Shown here: one piece after another, positions 61,799 through 64,000 of the stretch | Position numbering within the stretch: the first letter of the stretch is position 1 | How the letters are laid out: each line of letters begins with the position of its first letter | Source: Acridotheres tristis | Lineage: Eukaryota; Chordata; Aves; Passeriformes; Sturnidae | Assembly: GCA_037013685.1 (NCBI GenBank) | Contig: CM072892.1 | Coordinates: 16,373,501-16,437,500 of the forward strand | Reading direction: 5' to 3' | DNA length: 64,000 nucleotides | The notes under the pieces: generated by a model | Seen by the model: the letters and a program-made list of their open reading frames with translations, nothing else | What the model was told of the DNA's origin: nothing | Databases searched by the model: none | Position numbers and translations under genes: made by a program

Positions 61799-64000
61799 GT
61801 GAGTGAATGTCATATTTCCTTTCTATGCTTTCTCTTGTATTTATTTTTCCCAGATTCTCATCTCATTCATTTCAAGAGCAGATAAATTTGAAGATGGTTC
61901 TATTTTTTTTTTTCCAGCAGTCTTCTTTCCCACCCATTTATTGCAAGTCTGCTTATGAAAGGCTTGTTAAACAGTGATAAAGGATTTGTTTTGGAAGGGA
62001 GGTTAGAACTGGATAGTTGATCTTTGTTTCTTTCTACACCATCCATGTAGATAAATTGTCCCTGTTGCATGCTTTGTAGTATGTTTGTGTCTTCTATTTT
62101 TATGGAATATTGCAAGAAGGATAAATAGGACTTCACTATTAGCTAGGATAGATTTATCCCATCCTACAGAGAACTCTATGGATATTATATGGAATCTATC
62201 TTGTAGATTTATGATGTAGATACATCATAAAACAGATAATCTCCTCAGTTGTTTACATAATAACAGTTATCCGATTTTGGCTGAAGGACAATTAAATAAG
62301 TAATCAGGAAAGAAGCATGTTTGCTGAATGTTCTCTTATTTAAGAAAGATATCATTCTTTCTGCTTATTTTTCATGTTAAGTACATCCTAACATACATTT
62401 GGATTTTGTACTTTTGTAAGTGGTTTTGTTGGTGGGGTGGGTTTTTTTTTTTTTGTTTTGGTTTTTGTTGGTTGATTGGTTGTTTTTTAAAGTTCATTTT
62501 CTTATGGAAATCTAATAAAATTCTTTATAGTACAATATCTCAGGAACATTAACTTCCAGTCTTCCACTTTCATGCTTTACCAGCTGTCACTAAGGTTGTA
62601 ATCCATAATTTACACCTATCCTACATGCTTCTTTGGACAAGTTTTAGAATTACCTCATTCTTAACTTCTAAATGACTGACCTATATCATAAATTGTTATT
62701 ATATCAGCCTACCAGAAAAACATGATTTTTTTAAAGTATTATTCATTTGAAAATAGAAACTATAGTGGTCTTCCTTCCTGTTCCTTGACATTTCATGTCT
62801 CCATTTGACTGTCTCTATAAGGTATTGTTGCCTTTTTCCTCACCAATCTGACCAGGACCTCTGTTATCACCTCCGGTCAGAACCTCTGTGGCTTGCAGCC
62901 AGTTCTGTGCAATGGCTTTTGTTGCCTTTTGCTGTATCTCACTTCCTAGTTTATCTACACACCCGTGCCTTGTCTCAGTTCTTATCAGGGGCTTCTATAC
63001 ATGTTTCACAATTTCAGAACAACGTAGCAGTTTCTCTTTCAAATCTCTTTGTGCTTTCCTCAGGACAGAGAGACTTGTCAGGAAGCGAAGGTTTGAGAGG
63101 CAATTGAAGCATCAGCTTTCTAATTTTATATCCTATTATTGTTAAAGACAAATATGTTCAAAACACTTTGACTGTCATCTTCTGTCCATTCTCGTTTCAT
63201 CTTCTGCCACTTAGTGGCAATGTAAATAACATAGCTGCAACTGCTGTGTGTCTCAGAGCAGTATTGGTCCAGAAGTATTACTGAAACTGTAGTTTTAGAA
63301 CTCCCTATTGTTATAGGAGAACTCCCTATTATATTAATCACAGTTGTAATGAGAGAACAATGGTTCATTCAGTAAAATGTTTTAAAATACTTTTGTGAGC
63401 ATTCAAAAGGTATTTATGGGTTTTTCAAATATGGTTCATGGCTTTTCCAGAGTAGTTTATACTGCAACTTTGGTTAAACATGTCTGAGTTGTTCATTACA
63501 GTACTGATCTTTGTATTAATGTTTGTACATATCTTAATCATACAGGTCATAATGGTGGTTCCAAATTGTTGGTCCTGTTGTATAATACAGACTCTGTGGT
63601 GATACAGTGTACTGTGTTACAGTGTACTGGTACAAATCAGGGAATTTCAGGGGTATATCTTGGCAGTAGGAATCACCATCAGATGCAGCAACAAATGCTG
63701 AAGAATCCAAGGTGAAACGTTAAATGTATCTCTAGAAAGTCTTTTGAGTCTCGTTTTTAGTGCTGTCAATTTCCCAGAGAAGTCGAAAATATGACTGAGA
63801 TTTCTTGTCTGCTCTCTGCAATTGATACTGACAGCCAGACAGGCACATCTGACCAATAATATAAATTTGGATTGATTCTATCATGTAATAGAGTTATTTT
63901 TGCAAGGATTTATCAGCTTTTGAAAACTATAAGTGGTGCTCTTGAAGTGGTTGACAACGTGTACGTGCATATATATAAAATACAAAACACAACTGCTTAG
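61799..64000 (+). other. TTC7B: Intron 15 of TTC7B (5' part)
   Basis: This begins with donor gtgagtg and continues beyond the window. It holds a perfect 11-bp-arm palindrome at 62208-62231 and a G/T-rich tract at about 62420-62490. A direct repeat AGAACTCCCTATT lies at 63297 and 63318, and a TACAGTGTACTG duplication near 63604-63627. No coding exon was found. Confidence 0.85.
62208..62231. repeat. Perfect inverted repeat, 11-bp arms, 2-bp spacer
   Basis: TTTATGATGTA at 62208-62218 is followed by GA and then TACATCATAAA at 62221-62231, an exact reverse complement. It is AT-rich and outside any recognised element. Confidence 0.9.

Noticed and set aside
1..64000. Defence island, CRISPR, operon or other prokaryote-like system
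   Set aside because: The window has introns, CR1 LINEs and avian LTRs and no compact gene cluster; there is no support for a new molecular system.

Overview
The window is vertebrate nuclear DNA, AT-rich, and almost entirely intronic. It holds 14 consecutive coding exons of one plus-strand gene, TTC7B (tetratricopeptide repeat protein 7B), between about 15.4 and 61.8 kb. The organism is almost certainly a bird. Introns carry several CR1 LINE fragments with the typical avian 3' end. Two copies of an LTR-like repeat of a kind common in neoavian birds are present, as is a SINE with a tRNA-Ile head and a CR1 tail. The SINE resembles one described from zebra finch and leans the guess towards passerines, but that is inference.

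Layout: 1-15436 is intron upstream of the first exon seen here, with one LTR-like repeat (about 2.05-2.84 kb), two CR1 fragments and a CT microsatellite. Exons lie at 15437, 16379, 29639, 30726, 40645, 42754, 45601, 50231, 53749, 55035, 56412, 56720, 60299 and 61638 (start positions). The last intron runs off the right edge. Splice phases join without a break and give about 543 codons with no stop or frameshift. By comparison with the human protein as I remember it, these cover roughly residues 41 to 584 of about 843. The first coding exon and the C-terminal exons lie outside the window. I number the exons 2-15 on the assumption that a single coding exon precedes them.

Function: TTC7B is a helical TPR scaffold. 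With FAM126 (hyccin) and EFR3 it brings phosphatidylinositol 4-kinase PI4KA to the plasma membrane, where the kinase makes PI4P. This is family knowledge; the sequence shows only the gene and its TPR-like repeats.

I found no RNA gene, CRISPR array, second protein-coding gene or new molecular system. The more interesting items are architectural: a tail-to-tail CR1 pair, a tRNA-Ile/CR1 SINE, a G-run tract downstream of the weakest splice donor, and two exon-like cryptic segments inside introns.
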